DNA from: Chloroflexota bacterium
GTDB lineage: Bacteria > Chloroflexota > Anaerolineae > 4572-78 > J111
Reading direction: 5' to 3'
NCBI GenBank assembly: GCA_016860845.1
Contig: BOKF01000042.1
Coordinates: forward strand, 8,899-72,898
Length of the DNA: 64,000 nucleotides
The position numbers and the translations under genes are program-made. Positions within the stretch are counted from its first letter, which is position 1; every line of letters begins with the position of its first letter. Shown piece by piece: positions 32,991 to 41,504 of the stretch. A model generated the notes under the pieces. That model was given only the letters and a program-made list of their open reading frames with translations, made no database searches and was not told the origin of the DNA.

Positions 32991-34898
32991 ATGACCTCTC
33001 CTTCTTTGAATGGATCGCGGTGGGCCGCGCTTCAATCTGTTTACCAGCGCCACAGCGACTTTTTTTTGCTGCTAATCCTCTTTGTCACCTTTCGAGTGTT
33101 GGCCCTGGCGGCCTTTCGGCCTGGCGGCCTGGTGCTGGACTTCTCCGATTTTTATTGGTATCGCTCTTTCGCGGAGTTGACTCACCAGGGCTACTATCCT
33201 TACGCCAACCTCTGGACCACCTATCCCCCGCTCTTTCCGGTGATCATGATTGCCATTTACCAAGTGAGCACTCTGCTGCCACCCTGGACTTTTCCCAACC
33301 TGTGGTTCACCCTGCTGTTGGGTGGATTTTTTCTGTTATTCGAGATTGGGAATTTTGTGCTGTTGTACCTGTTTGCCTTGAAAATCGAAGAGGCGGAGAG
33401 GCGAGGAAGCGAGGAGGCGAATGGCAAATGGCAAATGGCAAATGGTGAATCCTCCTACTCCCTACTCCCTACTCCCTACTCCTCTCTCCGTCCCTGCTGG
33501 ATTTACGCCACACTCTTTGTCCCAGTCTACACCCTGACCGGCTGGTTTGAGAGCTATCCCCTTTTTTTCTTCCTGCTCAGCCTCTATTTACTGTTGATAA
33601 ATCGTCCCTATCTCAGCGCCTTTTTTACCGGCGTCGGGTTTATGATCAAGTTGATTCCATTTATTCTCATGCCGGTAGCTCTTCAACTCATCTCACAACA
33701 CAAATATCAATTAGAAATAAAAAATAAGAAATTAGAAATTAGAAAGCAATTACAAAAAGACCCGCTTTCGCCGTCCGGTTTTCATTTCTTAACTCTTAAT
33801 TCTTATTTCTCCTTTCCCTTCGACCTCCCTCGCCTGACTCTCTATTTTGCCATCTTTCTGATCACGGTGGTGATGATTGCCCTGCCGTTTTATCTGCTGA
33901 ACCCGGCGCTCATTTTCGGTCCCCAACAGATTACCGGCGCCCGCCAGCCCTGGGAAACCGTTTGGGCGTTGGTTGACGGTAATTATGACTATGGCGTTAT
34001 TCCCCTCGATATGCGTGACCTGGGCTGGACGCCCGGCGCTGCTCCACCCACCCGCGTGCCGTGGCTGCTGGTCACCGCCCTCTTTGGCCTGACTTACGCC
34101 TTTTTCTATACCCGCCCGCTGAATTGGGCTGTTCCCCGCAACGCCCTGGCTTTTGTTGGTTTTACCTTGTGCCTGTTCATGCTCTGGTCAAAAGGGTACA
34201 GCCCGCAGTGGTTAGGCTGGCCGCTCTTTTTTATTGCGCTTTTGCTGCCAAATTTGCGTGGCATCACTTATGCCGTCATTCTCAGCCTAGCCAACATCGT
34301 CGAGGCCAACTTTTTCTTCATTATGTTCCCGGAAGAGCACTGGCTTTTGGCGGCGACGGTGCTCATTCGCACCTTTTTGCTGGTCGTCCTGGCGATTGAG
34401 TTTTTACTCCTTATCTGGCCTCAAACCGTCAACCGGCGCGTCGAAAGAATCTTCAACTGGGGGCTGGTAGTGTTTGTGACCCTGCTGTTGGCCGGTGCCA
34501 TTCCGGCAGGGTGGCAACTGGGCCGCAGCTATTTTGAGCAGCGGCTGCGACAAAGCCCTTACGCGGCGACCATCACCCGCCTGCAAGGCGAGCAGGTCAA
34601 AGGCGCGCTCTTGCTTAACAGCCATCCTGTCTACGATTGGTTTTACCCCTATTTGCGGCGCGATTATCGCCTCTTTATGCTCGACGACTATGCCCCGCCC
34701 GGCCAATCCGTCGAGACCCGGACCACTGCCCTGCTGGACAGCATCGCTGCCCAAACGGAGGTACTCTGGCTTTACGACGCCGACGCTTCTGTCATGACCC
34801 CCGCCGAAGAAACCCTCATGCGTTGGCTTACCGAGCGGCCCCCCGCCCACATTCAAGATATTGATGGAGGACGTTTGTACTTGTATATCCTCAAGTGA
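32991..34898 (+). CDS. GT-C type membrane glycosyltransferase
   Basis: A 635-residue polytopic protein. The first outer loop has DFSDFYWYRSFAELTHQGYYPYANLWTTYPPLFP, with the acidic pair and YPPL pattern of GT87-like mannosyl- or arabinosyl-transferases that use polyprenyl-phosphate sugars. The C-terminal 130 residues are a soluble extracytoplasmic domain. Two repeat-derived insertions occur: NGKWQMANGESSYSLLPTPY after the fourth helix, and KYQLEIKNKKLEIRKQLQ in a later loop. Both stay in frame. Confidence 0.82.
   Translation: MTSPSLNGSRWAALQSVYQRHSDFFLLLILFVTFRVLALAAFRPGGLVLDFSDFYWYRSFAELTHQGYYPYANLWTTYPPLFPVIMIAIYQVSTLLPPWTFPNLWFTLLLGGFFLLFEIGNFVLLYLFALKIEEAERRGSEEANGKWQMANGESSYSLLPTPYSSLRPCWIYATLFVPVYTLTGWFESYPLFFFLLSLYLLLINRPYLSAFFTGVGFMIKLIPFILMPVALQLISQHKYQLEIKNKKLEIRKQLQKDPLSPSGFHFLTLNSYFSFPFDLPRLTLYFAIFLITVVMIALPFYLLNPALIFGPQQITGARQPWETVWALVDGNYDYGVIPLDMRDLGWTPGAAPPTRVPWLLVTALFGLTYAFFYTRPLNWAVPRNALAFVGFTLCLFMLWSKGYSPQWLGWPLFFIALLLPNLRGITYAVILSLANIVEANFFFIMFPEEHWLLAATVLIRTFLLVVLAIEFLLLIWPQTVNRRVERIFNWGLVVFVTLLLAGAIPAGWQLGRSYFEQRLRQSPYAATITRLQGEQVKGALLLNSHPVYDWFYPYLRRDYRLFMLDDYAPPGQSVETRTTALLDSIAAQTEVLWLYDADASVMTPAEETLMRWLTERPPAHIQDIDGGRLYLYILK
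33416..33485. repeat. Ten consecutive heptanucleotide units inside a glycosyltransferase gene
   Basis: GGCGAAT, three GGCAAAT, GGTGAAT, CCTCCTA, three CTCCCTA and CTCCTCT follow each other with a strict 7-base period. The second half is of a different unit, so two families are joined in phase. It encodes the peptide NGKWQMANGESSYSLLPTPY of the host protein. Confidence 0.9.
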
Positions 34899-34906
34899 GC
34901 CTGGGA

Positions 34907-34972
34907 ATTACATCAAATACTCATATTTTAATTATTGACATCATTTTAATGATATGGTATTATTGATGTAAT
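34907..34972 (+). promoter_or_regulatory. Promoter with flanking operator repeats for a toxin-antitoxin operon
   Basis: TTGACA (34935-34940), a 17-base spacer and TATTAT (34958-34963) form a strong promoter. It is flanked by ATTACATCAA (34907-34916) and its exact complement TTGATGTAAT (34963-34972), and a further palindrome ATCATTTTAATGAT (34940-34953) fills the spacer. This is the arrangement expected for autoregulation by the downstream antitoxin. Confidence 0.8.
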
Positions 34973-35023
34973 ATTGTCTATAAAAGGGTGTTCGTGAACC
35001 TGTGGTACACCACCAACAGTGAA

Positions 35024-35085
35024 AAGGTAGCAAGGTAGTAGGGATGTAGTACCCCTGTCTACTGTCTACCATCTACTGTCTACTA
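35024..35085. repeat. Heptanucleotide repeat hairpin in a toxin-antitoxin leader
   Basis: AGGTAGCAAGGTAGTAG-type units are followed by TCTACTG, TCTACCA, TCTACTG, TCTACTA (35058-35085), partly complementary to the first part. A near twin lies at 60972-61038 upstream of fhs. Confidence 0.75.
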
Positions 35086-35107
35086 TTTCCCAAGGAGACT
35101 TTAACAT

Positions 35108-35416
35108 ATGCAACGCCTGCAAATATCCCTTGATGAAGAACACTATGAATTCCTCAAATCCGAGTCATTTATTACCGGGCAGAGCATGGCCGCCGTGTTG
35201 AGAAATTTGCTGGATGAAATTATCCAAATCCGCCAGCAAGACATTCTTCAGCATGATCCCATCTGGCAGGCTATCGGTGTTGCCGAGGAAATCGAAGGGC
35301 CAACCGACGTTAGCGCCAATGTAGACCACTACCTGTACGGTGAGCCGGTGGAGGTGGCCCCCACTCAAGCGCTGTTAAAAGTTGCTGAGGACTCTGATGA
35401 GTACCATCTTAATTGA
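35108..35416 (+). CDS. Ribbon-helix-helix-like antitoxin
   Basis: 102 residues. MQRLQISLDEEHYEFLKSES then GQSMAAVLRNLLDEI fits a ribbon-helix-helix DNA-binding domain. The acidic C-terminal half would neutralise the toxin. AAGGAG lies about nine bases before the ATG. It overlaps the toxin gene by 20 bases. Confidence 0.82.
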   Translation: MQRLQISLDEEHYEFLKSESFITGQSMAAVLRNLLDEIIQIRQQDILQHDPIWQAIGVAEEIEGPTDVSANVDHYLYGEPVEVAPTQALLKVAEDSDEYHLN

Positions 35417-35801
35417 TACTAGCGCCTTGCACGCCCTTAACTACGCCAGAGACAACAATCATGCCAGGGCGGTGGCTTATTTTAAGTCGCTGGCCGGGCG
35501 GGTCAAGCCGATTTTGACGGAGTTGGTCTTTGTCGAAACGATGAATTTAACTAAAGCTCGCCTGGGGCCGGCTTATGCCATTGCCTTTGGCCGCCAATTG
35601 AAAGCCAGCAAAGCCTTTTATCCGGTACTTTTGAACGACCTGGATAAACAGACGACCTGGGAAATTTTTGAGCATTATCACGATAAAGCCTGGAGCTATA
35701 CCGATTGTTCCGTATTGGCTGTTGCCCGGCGTTTGGGCACGCGGCGTATCTTTGCCTTTGATCATCATTTTCAGCAAATGGGTCTGGAAGTGCTACCATA
35801 G
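35397..35801 (+). CDS. PIN-domain toxin (VapC family)
   Basis: 134 residues. ILIDTSALHALNYARD gives the first acidic residue, TELVFVETMNL the second, and YTDCSVLAVARR with FAFDHHF the third and fourth, as in PIN ribonucleases. ATG 35397 lies inside the antitoxin gene, so translation is coupled. The RNA target is unknown. Confidence 0.88.
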   Translation: MSTILIDTSALHALNYARDNNHARAVAYFKSLAGRVKPILTELVFVETMNLTKARLGPAYAIAFGRQLKASKAFYPVLLNDLDKQTTWEIFEHYHDKAWSYTDCSVLAVARRLGTRRIFAFDHHFQQMGLEVLP

Positions 35802-35826
35802 GCACCAAGTAGACCAATATTTCTTT

Positions 35827-38085
35827 ATGACTCCCCTCACCGACGTCGAAAAAATCCGCCGCCTGCCCTGGCTCTTGACCGCCGAGGCGTTCAACGCGGC
35901 GTTTTGTATCCTTACTTTCGCCGGAACGGTTTTCCTGCTTTTTCTGCACGACCTGGGGCTGAACGAAGGCCAGATCGGCTTTCTCTTATCGCTCATTCCG
36001 TTTTGCGGCATTGTGGCCCCGTTCATCGCGCCCGGCGTGGCCCGTTTAGGCTACAAACGAGTCTATGTTGCTTTTTGGGGCATCCGCAAATTCGTCTTCG
36101 CCCTGCTGCTGCTGACCCCTGCTTTTGTGCTGCGTTTTGGCCCGGAATACACTTTTCTGTGGGTAACAGCGATCATTTTTGTTTTTGGCATGTGCCGGGC
36201 CATTGCTGAAGTTGGCGGCTATCCCTGGCGGAAAGAAGCGATTCCCGCCTCCATCCAGGGCAAATTTGGGGCCGTCAACAATATCACGGCCACGCTGGCC
36301 AGCATCATCGCCACCATAGTAGCCAGTTATGTTATCGGCTGGGGTACTGGGCTGAACCGGTACCTGGTTTTGATGGCGGTTGGTATTGGCCTGGGCCTGG
36401 TGGCAGTCTGGGCGTTTGCCTACGTTCCCGGCGGTGCGCCGATCCGGCATCAAGCCCCCGACTCAAGTCATTTGAGCGGCATGCGCGAGGCCCTGCGCGA
36501 CCGGGATTTTCTCTTTTTTTTGAGCGCCCTGGGACTCGCTACAATTGGCAGCACGGCGGTGATTTCCTTCGTCCCGCTTTTTATGAAAGAAGAGGTTGGG
36601 CTGAATGACAGCGAAATTGTTTTACAAAGTATCGGCACGTATGCCGGCGCGCTGCTGTCATCCTATCTGTGGGGCTGGGCCGCCGACCGCTACGGCAGCA
36701 AGCCGGTGATGCAGTTTAGCATTGACCTGATGTTACTGCTGCCGCTGGCCTGGTTCTTGATGCCGCGCCACAGCCCTTTCAGTTCCCCGGTGGGGATGGT
36801 GATTGCCTTTATCGCCGGAATGGGAACCCTGGCCTGGCAGATTAGCTGGTTGCGCTACCTTTTTGTCAACGCCATGCCCGCCGAAAAGAAAACGGCTTAT
36901 ACGGCGATTTACTACGCCTGGTACAGCATCGTCGGCGGGCTGGCGCCGCTGCTGGCGGGCCAGGTGCTAGAGTTGGCTCAAGGCATCAGGGCTGATTTTT
37001 TCATTTTCACCTTCGACTCGTACACACCCCTGTTTCTGCTCAGTTTTGCCTTTTTAGCGGTGGGGCTGGTTGCCGTCACCCAGTTGCGCAGCGACGAGGC
37101 AACCTCGTTTCGCCGTTTTGCCGGTATGTTTGTGCGCGGCAATCCCATCCGGGCCTTGGAGTCGCTGATTCAATATAATTTTGCCGGCGATGAGATGACC
37201 CGCATTGCCACTACCGAGCGTATGGGCGACGCCAAGAACCCACTCAGCACCCGCGAACTGATCGAGGCGTTGAGAGATCCCAGTTTCAATGTGCGGTTTG
37301 AAGCCATCCACTCGATTGGCCGGATGCCGCCGGAACCTGAGTTAGTGGATGCGCTCATCGCTCTACTTAACGAAGGTGAGTCAGAACTGACCTTTATGAT
37401 CATCCACTCGTTGGGCCGGCTGGGCGATCCTAAAGCGATCCCCGCCCTGCGAAAACTGCTCTTTTCAGGCTATCATCTCATCGAAGCAGACAGCGCCCGC
37501 GCCCTGGCCCGGCTCGGCGACACCGCCAGCATTCCCCATTTCCTGGACAAGTTTAGAAATGAGCCAAATCAGGTCCTGCGCATTGCCTACGCTTCCGCCC
37601 TGGGCAAATTACGCGCCGCCGAAGCTACCGGCGAACTCTTTGCGTTGCTGCGCCAAACCCAGGTAGAAACACTCCGGGCGGAAATTGGCCTGGCCCTGGC
37701 CCGCCTAGCCGGGGACGAACGTTATTACATGCAGCAGTGGCGTTTGGTTCAGGCCAATCCTCCTACTGCGACTGCTCAGGCGATGCTGGCCCTACAAAAA
37801 CTCGCCAAACAGACTGGCGGTAATAATCTGACCTTCCTGGCCGGCCGCTGCGCCGAAAACTTTGCCCAGGATGACCTGGCCCAGGGAACAACCTTGCTCA
37901 AGGAGATGATTTGCCAAGTGCTCCGGGCCGAACCTGCTCCACCTTTGAGCGATATTCTCCAGGAATGTGCCAACAACCTGGCCGAATTTGGCCCCACCCG
38001 GCTTGAGTTTATTCTGCTCTCCCTCCACACCCTGCATCTGGCCCTACCCCACCTTAATTCAACCCATAACGGCCGCCCTAACTGA
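35827..38085 (+). CDS. MFS transporter fused to C-terminal HEAT-like repeats
   Basis: 752 residues. The first 430 form an MFS transporter (about twelve helices; LGYKRVYVAFWGIRK and ADRYGSKP between helices). Residues from about 470 onward are soluble alpha-helical repeats with the HEAT/PBS-lyase pattern: LIEALRDPSFNVRFEAIHSI, LIALLNEGESELTFMIIHSL, ALRKLLFSGYHLIEADSARA and so on, about 30 residues apart. HEAT repeats normally bind proteins, so the transporter may be controlled by or tethered to a cytosolic partner. ATG 35827 gives a normal MFS beginning. Substrate unknown. Confidence 0.85.
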   Translation: MTPLTDVEKIRRLPWLLTAEAFNAAFCILTFAGTVFLLFLHDLGLNEGQIGFLLSLIPFCGIVAPFIAPGVARLGYKRVYVAFWGIRKFVFALLLLTPAFVLRFGPEYTFLWVTAIIFVFGMCRAIAEVGGYPWRKEAIPASIQGKFGAVNNITATLASIIATIVASYVIGWGTGLNRYLVLMAVGIGLGLVAVWAFAYVPGGAPIRHQAPDSSHLSGMREALRDRDFLFFLSALGLATIGSTAVISFVPLFMKEEVGLNDSEIVLQSIGTYAGALLSSYLWGWAADRYGSKPVMQFSIDLMLLLPLAWFLMPRHSPFSSPVGMVIAFIAGMGTLAWQISWLRYLFVNAMPAEKKTAYTAIYYAWYSIVGGLAPLLAGQVLELAQGIRADFFIFTFDSYTPLFLLSFAFLAVGLVAVTQLRSDEATSFRRFAGMFVRGNPIRALESLIQYNFAGDEMTRIATTERMGDAKNPLSTRELIEALRDPSFNVRFEAIHSIGRMPPEPELVDALIALLNEGESELTFMIIHSLGRLGDPKAIPALRKLLFSGYHLIEADSARALARLGDTASIPHFLDKFRNEPNQVLRIAYASALGKLRAAEATGELFALLRQTQVETLRAEIGLALARLAGDERYYMQQWRLVQANPPTATAQAMLALQKLAKQTGGNNLTFLAGRCAENFAQDDLAQGTTLLKEMICQVLRAEPAPPLSDILQECANNLAEFGPTRLEFILLSLHTLHLALPHLNSTHNGRPN

Positions 38086-38097
38086 GCCACAGGTCCA

Positions 38098-40596
38098 ATG
38101 ACACTCATGAAGCTCAACACTCCTGACGCCCCACGCCCTACGCCTCACGCTCCTCACCTGGCTCTTTTCCTCTTCCTTTTCTCGGTCTACCTCCTCAGCT
38201 ATACCCCGCGCATCAATTCCAGCGATGGGCTGGCTATGTTCTCCACCGCGGAAAGCATAATCCGGCGGAGCGCGCTGGACATCGAGCAAATCCGTTGGAT
38301 GGAGTTGCAGCAGGGCACCTTTGGCCTGGATGGGCTGCTCTACTCGCGCAAAGGTATCGGCGTACCCATTGGCCTGCTGCCGCTGACCTGGCTCGGACTG
38401 GTCGTACCCTGGTGGGGCACGGTGGGCGCGAGTTTGCTTTTCAATGCCCTTATCACCGCCCTGACCGCAGTCCTGCTGTCGGCCTATCTGCAAGCGCTGG
38501 GCCTTACCCGGCGAACCGGCCTGATAGTCGCCCTCACCTTCGGCTTGACCACCCTGGCCTGGCCCTACGCCAAATCTCTTTTCAGCGACCCGTTTTCCGG
38601 GTTCCTCTTGTTGGCCGCAGCCTACAGCTTACTAAAATTCAGCAGGGGGGCAGAGGGGCAGAGGAGCAGGGATGAAGCGAGTTTCTCCTCTGCTCCCTCG
38701 TTCCCCCACCCCCCTGCTCTCCTCTACCCCTTTCTCGCCGGTCTTTACCTCGGCTGGAACGTCGCTACCCGCTACGCCGAGGCGCTGTTTGTGCCGGTAT
38801 TTGGGTTATTGCTACTATACTATTTGGGGTCAGGGGTCAGGGGTCGGGGATCAGTATCTTCCCAATTTAAATCCTGGCCCCTGACCCCCACTCCCTGGCT
38901 CCCGGTTTTAGCCTTCAGCGCCCCGCTTCTGGTCGTTGGACTGGCTCTCATTACCTTCAACCTCTCCCGCTATGGCGATCCGTTCAACACCGGCTACCTG
39001 CCCAACGAAACCTTCAGCGGCATCCTTTGGCAAGGGCTGGCCGGTCAACTCTTCAGTCCCGGGCGGGGTTTATTTCTGTACTGTCCCATTTTTCTCCTGA
39101 GCCTGGCCGGATTTTGGCCCTTTTTTCGCCGCTACCGGGCTGAAGCCATTACTGCTTTAAGCGTTATCCTGATTCACCTGTTTCTGTATGGCAAGTGGTT
39201 CATGTGGCACGGCGGCTACGCCTGGGGACCGCGCTTTATGGTTCCGACTCTGCCGTTTTGGGCCATCTTTCTGGCTCCGGTGGTAGTCCAAGCCTTTCCT
39301 CAGAGGCGAAGAGGCGAGGACACGGGAGGCGAAGAGGTGAAGAGCATTTCTTCGTCTCGCCGGCTTCCAGATAAGGATCGCCGCTTCGCCTCTTCGCTGC
39401 TTCGCCTTATCTACCTCGCCCTGGCTGTCCTCGGCCTCATCCCCCAACTCCTCAGCGTGGCCATTGATTTTAGCCCTTTCCAGAACTCGCTGCTCGACGC
39501 TGGCCTGCCCCTATTTGATCCGCGGACTTTTTTCGACCCGCGCTATTCGCCTTTTGTCGGGGCCTGGAAATTCATCAACCTCGACTCGCTCGATGTAGCC
39601 TGGGCCTGGCAGGGACAGGTGAACGGCTGGCTCTTGGTCGTGCTGGTGCTCAATATGATCCTGGCAGCGTTCAATCTGCGCGTCCAGGAGTTAGCCGGTG
39701 AGCGAATGGCGAATCGGGCAGAAAAAACAGGACGCGGATTGGACGGATCGAGCGGATTTAAGACTTTTTTAGGGCAGACACTTCCGCTGATCTGTGTCCT
39801 ATCTACGCTTGGAGCAACGGCTTTTCTGTTGGCTCACACTCACTCCCTGCCGGCTCAACCGTTGACCCAAGCAGTCACCGCCTTGAATGAGGGCGTCCGG
39901 CCCGGCGATGCCGTCATTACCAATGACCCGGAAATCGCCATACCCTTCGCCGAGTTGTATAAAGGCCGCGCCCCGGTATTGGGCTTGCAAAGCAGTGGCT
40001 TTCCCTTACCGGGTGAGGTAACTCGGCGCCTCAACGAAACGATGGCGGCGCACCCGCAGGTTTGGTGGCTGCCCAACGGCATCCCGCCGGAAGAAAGCGC
40101 CGTCGAACAGATGTTGATGCGGGCAGGTTTCCGCGCCCGCAACGATGATTTTGCCGGCCAGCGGCTAGCCCTGTTCGCCTTTCCGGCCAATTTAGCGACA
40201 AATTTGCCCCCCCTTAAGGCCGAATTTGAACAGCAGCTTACCTTGATTGAGGTGGCCTATCCACCCCAGGCTCCGGCCAACACAGTTCTGCCCATCGAAT
40301 TGCACTGGCAAACCCAGGCTGCGTTCGACGAAGATTACCACGTTTTCATTCATTTGGTGGGTCAAGACGGCCAGCTTGCTGCCCAGGCCGACGGCCAACC
40401 GGTGCTGTGGACTCGCCCAACAACCACCTGGGCGGTCGGCGAAACCATCGTTGATCGGTACGGCTTGTGGCTGCCATCGCAGACTGCGCCGGGGCAGTAC
40501 CAACTGCGGGTTGGCCTTTACCGCCCCACCGATGGCCGGCGGCTTCGTTTGACGACCGGTGAGGAGTGGGTAAAATTTACAGTACTTATCGAATAA
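38098..40596 (+). CDS. Large membrane protein with GT-C-like helices and C-terminal beta-sandwich
   Basis: 832 residues: about ten membrane helices to residue 580, then an extracytoplasmic part ending in a beta-sandwich-like module (DYHVFIHLVGQDGQLAAQAD then a conserved RPTTTW and PGQYQLRVGLYRP). LLYSRKGIGVPIGLLPLTW and YGKWFMWHGGYAWGPRFMVP are recurrent motifs of these proteins in related bacteria. A glycosyltransferase role is plausible but not shown. Several repeat blocks are translated within it (38645-38720, 38826-38853, 39300-39415, 39720-39810), giving low-complexity R/G/E/S-rich segments in loops. Confidence 0.75.
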   Translation: MTLMKLNTPDAPRPTPHAPHLALFLFLFSVYLLSYTPRINSSDGLAMFSTAESIIRRSALDIEQIRWMELQQGTFGLDGLLYSRKGIGVPIGLLPLTWLGLVVPWWGTVGASLLFNALITALTAVLLSAYLQALGLTRRTGLIVALTFGLTTLAWPYAKSLFSDPFSGFLLLAAAYSLLKFSRGAEGQRSRDEASFSSAPSFPHPPALLYPFLAGLYLGWNVATRYAEALFVPVFGLLLLYYLGSGVRGRGSVSSQFKSWPLTPTPWLPVLAFSAPLLVVGLALITFNLSRYGDPFNTGYLPNETFSGILWQGLAGQLFSPGRGLFLYCPIFLLSLAGFWPFFRRYRAEAITALSVILIHLFLYGKWFMWHGGYAWGPRFMVPTLPFWAIFLAPVVVQAFPQRRRGEDTGGEEVKSISSSRRLPDKDRRFASSLLRLIYLALAVLGLIPQLLSVAIDFSPFQNSLLDAGLPLFDPRTFFDPRYSPFVGAWKFINLDSLDVAWAWQGQVNGWLLVVLVLNMILAAFNLRVQELAGERMANRAEKTGRGLDGSSGFKTFLGQTLPLICVLSTLGATAFLLAHTHSLPAQPLTQAVTALNEGVRPGDAVITNDPEIAIPFAELYKGRAPVLGLQSSGFPLPGEVTRRLNETMAAHPQVWWLPNGIPPEESAVEQMLMRAGFRARNDDFAGQRLALFAFPANLATNLPPLKAEFEQQLTLIEVAYPPQAPANTVLPIELHWQTQAAFDEDYHVFIHLVGQDGQLAAQADGQPVLWTRPTTTWAVGETIVDRYGLWLPSQTAPGQYQLRVGLYRPTDGRRLRLTTGEEWVKFTVLIE
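38826..38853. repeat. Heptanucleotide repeat, GGGGTCA type, inside a gene
   Basis: Units GGGGTCA, GGGGTCA, GGGGTCG and GGGATCA are contiguous. A complementary run (CTGGCCCCTGACCCCCA) follows at about 38874, so the block can form a hairpin while being translated. Confidence 0.85.
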
Positions 40597-40742
40597 GGCA
40601 GTTCCAAGATTTAAATCATCCAATTATTCTCACCGGCTTGATGCGTGATACGTGATGCGTAAGAAATCTTGCCTGGATACCATCACGCATCACGCATTAC
40701 GTATCACGGACTTTGGATAATTACTTTCTTGGAGTTGCCTAA
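40594..40742. mobile_element. MITE-like repeat element with terminal inverted repeats, copy 1
   Basis: The element starts TAAGGCAGTTCCAAGATTTA and ends in its imperfect complement (CTTGGAGTTGCCTAA), with TCATCCAA and TTGGATAA continuing the pairing, so ends of about 30 bases are inverted. Its centre holds GCGTGAT-type heptamers in opposite orientations. A copy differing at one visible base begins at 63874. It starts exactly at the stop codon of the preceding gene. Confidence 0.85.
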
Positions 40743-40798
40743 GTAGAGATTCGCCTCATTTCCTCTTGCTTCTTCGTCACACAGGAGACTTCCCTACC

Positions 40799-41494
40799 GT
40801 GCCAGATTTGGACATCCCGGACTTGAATGATCGCTTTGAGCGCCTCCCCCCGGCAGAAATTTTGGAGTGGGCCTGGAACACATTTGCCCCGCATATCGCC
40901 GCCAGTTCCTCTTTTCAAACCCAGAGCCTGCCCCTGCTGCATTTAATCTCGCAGGTTTGTCCGGCTATGCCGGTCATTTTTCTCGATACCGGCTTTCATT
41001 TTCCCGAAACCCTCCAATTTCGTGACGAGTTGCAGGCCCGTCTGAAACTCAACATCGTCGTCGTCCGCGCTGCCGTGGAAAAAAGCGAACTACTGGCCCG
41101 TTTCGGCGAGGGGTTGTATCGCCGCGACCCTGATTTGTGCTGTTACATCAATAAAGTTGAACCGATGCAGCGGGCCACGGCTGGCTTGCAGGCCTGGATT
41201 AGCGGCGTCCGGCACGATCAGACCGAACATCGTAACAACCTGCGTATTCTTGAACCAGAGGCGAACGGACCGCTCAAGATTCACCCTTTACTCAATTGGA
41301 CCAAAAAAGAAGTTTGGGCTTATATTGACCAGTATCAGCTACCGGTTCATCCTCTCCTGGCCTGGGGCTACGTGAGTGTGGGCTGCGCGCCCTGCACCCG
41401 CCCGGTTCATGCCGGCGAGAATGAGCGGGCCGGGCGTTGGGCCGGGCTGGATAAAGTAGAATGCGGGCTGCACCTGGGACTGACCCGCCGATAG
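40799..41494 (+). CDS. cysH: Adenylyl-sulfate/phosphoadenylyl-sulfate reductase
   Basis: Reduces activated sulfate to sulfite in assimilation. 231 residues with the PP-loop-type nucleotide-binding region SSSFQTQSLPLL and VIFLDTGFHFPET, and the catalytic ECGLH near the C-terminus. Two extra Cys pairs (CCYINKVEP and GCAPCTRP) are the 4Fe-4S ligands of the APS-reducing type, so adenylyl sulfate is the likelier substrate. GTG 40799 has AGGAG upstream; an earlier TTG is possible. Other sulfate genes are not in the window. Confidence 0.9.
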   Translation: MPDLDIPDLNDRFERLPPAEILEWAWNTFAPHIAASSSFQTQSLPLLHLISQVCPAMPVIFLDTGFHFPETLQFRDELQARLKLNIVVVRAAVEKSELLARFGEGLYRRDPDLCCYINKVEPMQRATAGLQAWISGVRHDQTEHRNNLRILEPEANGPLKIHPLLNWTKKEVWAYIDQYQLPVHPLLAWGYVSVGCAPCTRPVHAGENERAGRWAGLDKVECGLHLGLTRR

Positions 41495-41504
41495 GAGAAA
41501 ATTT

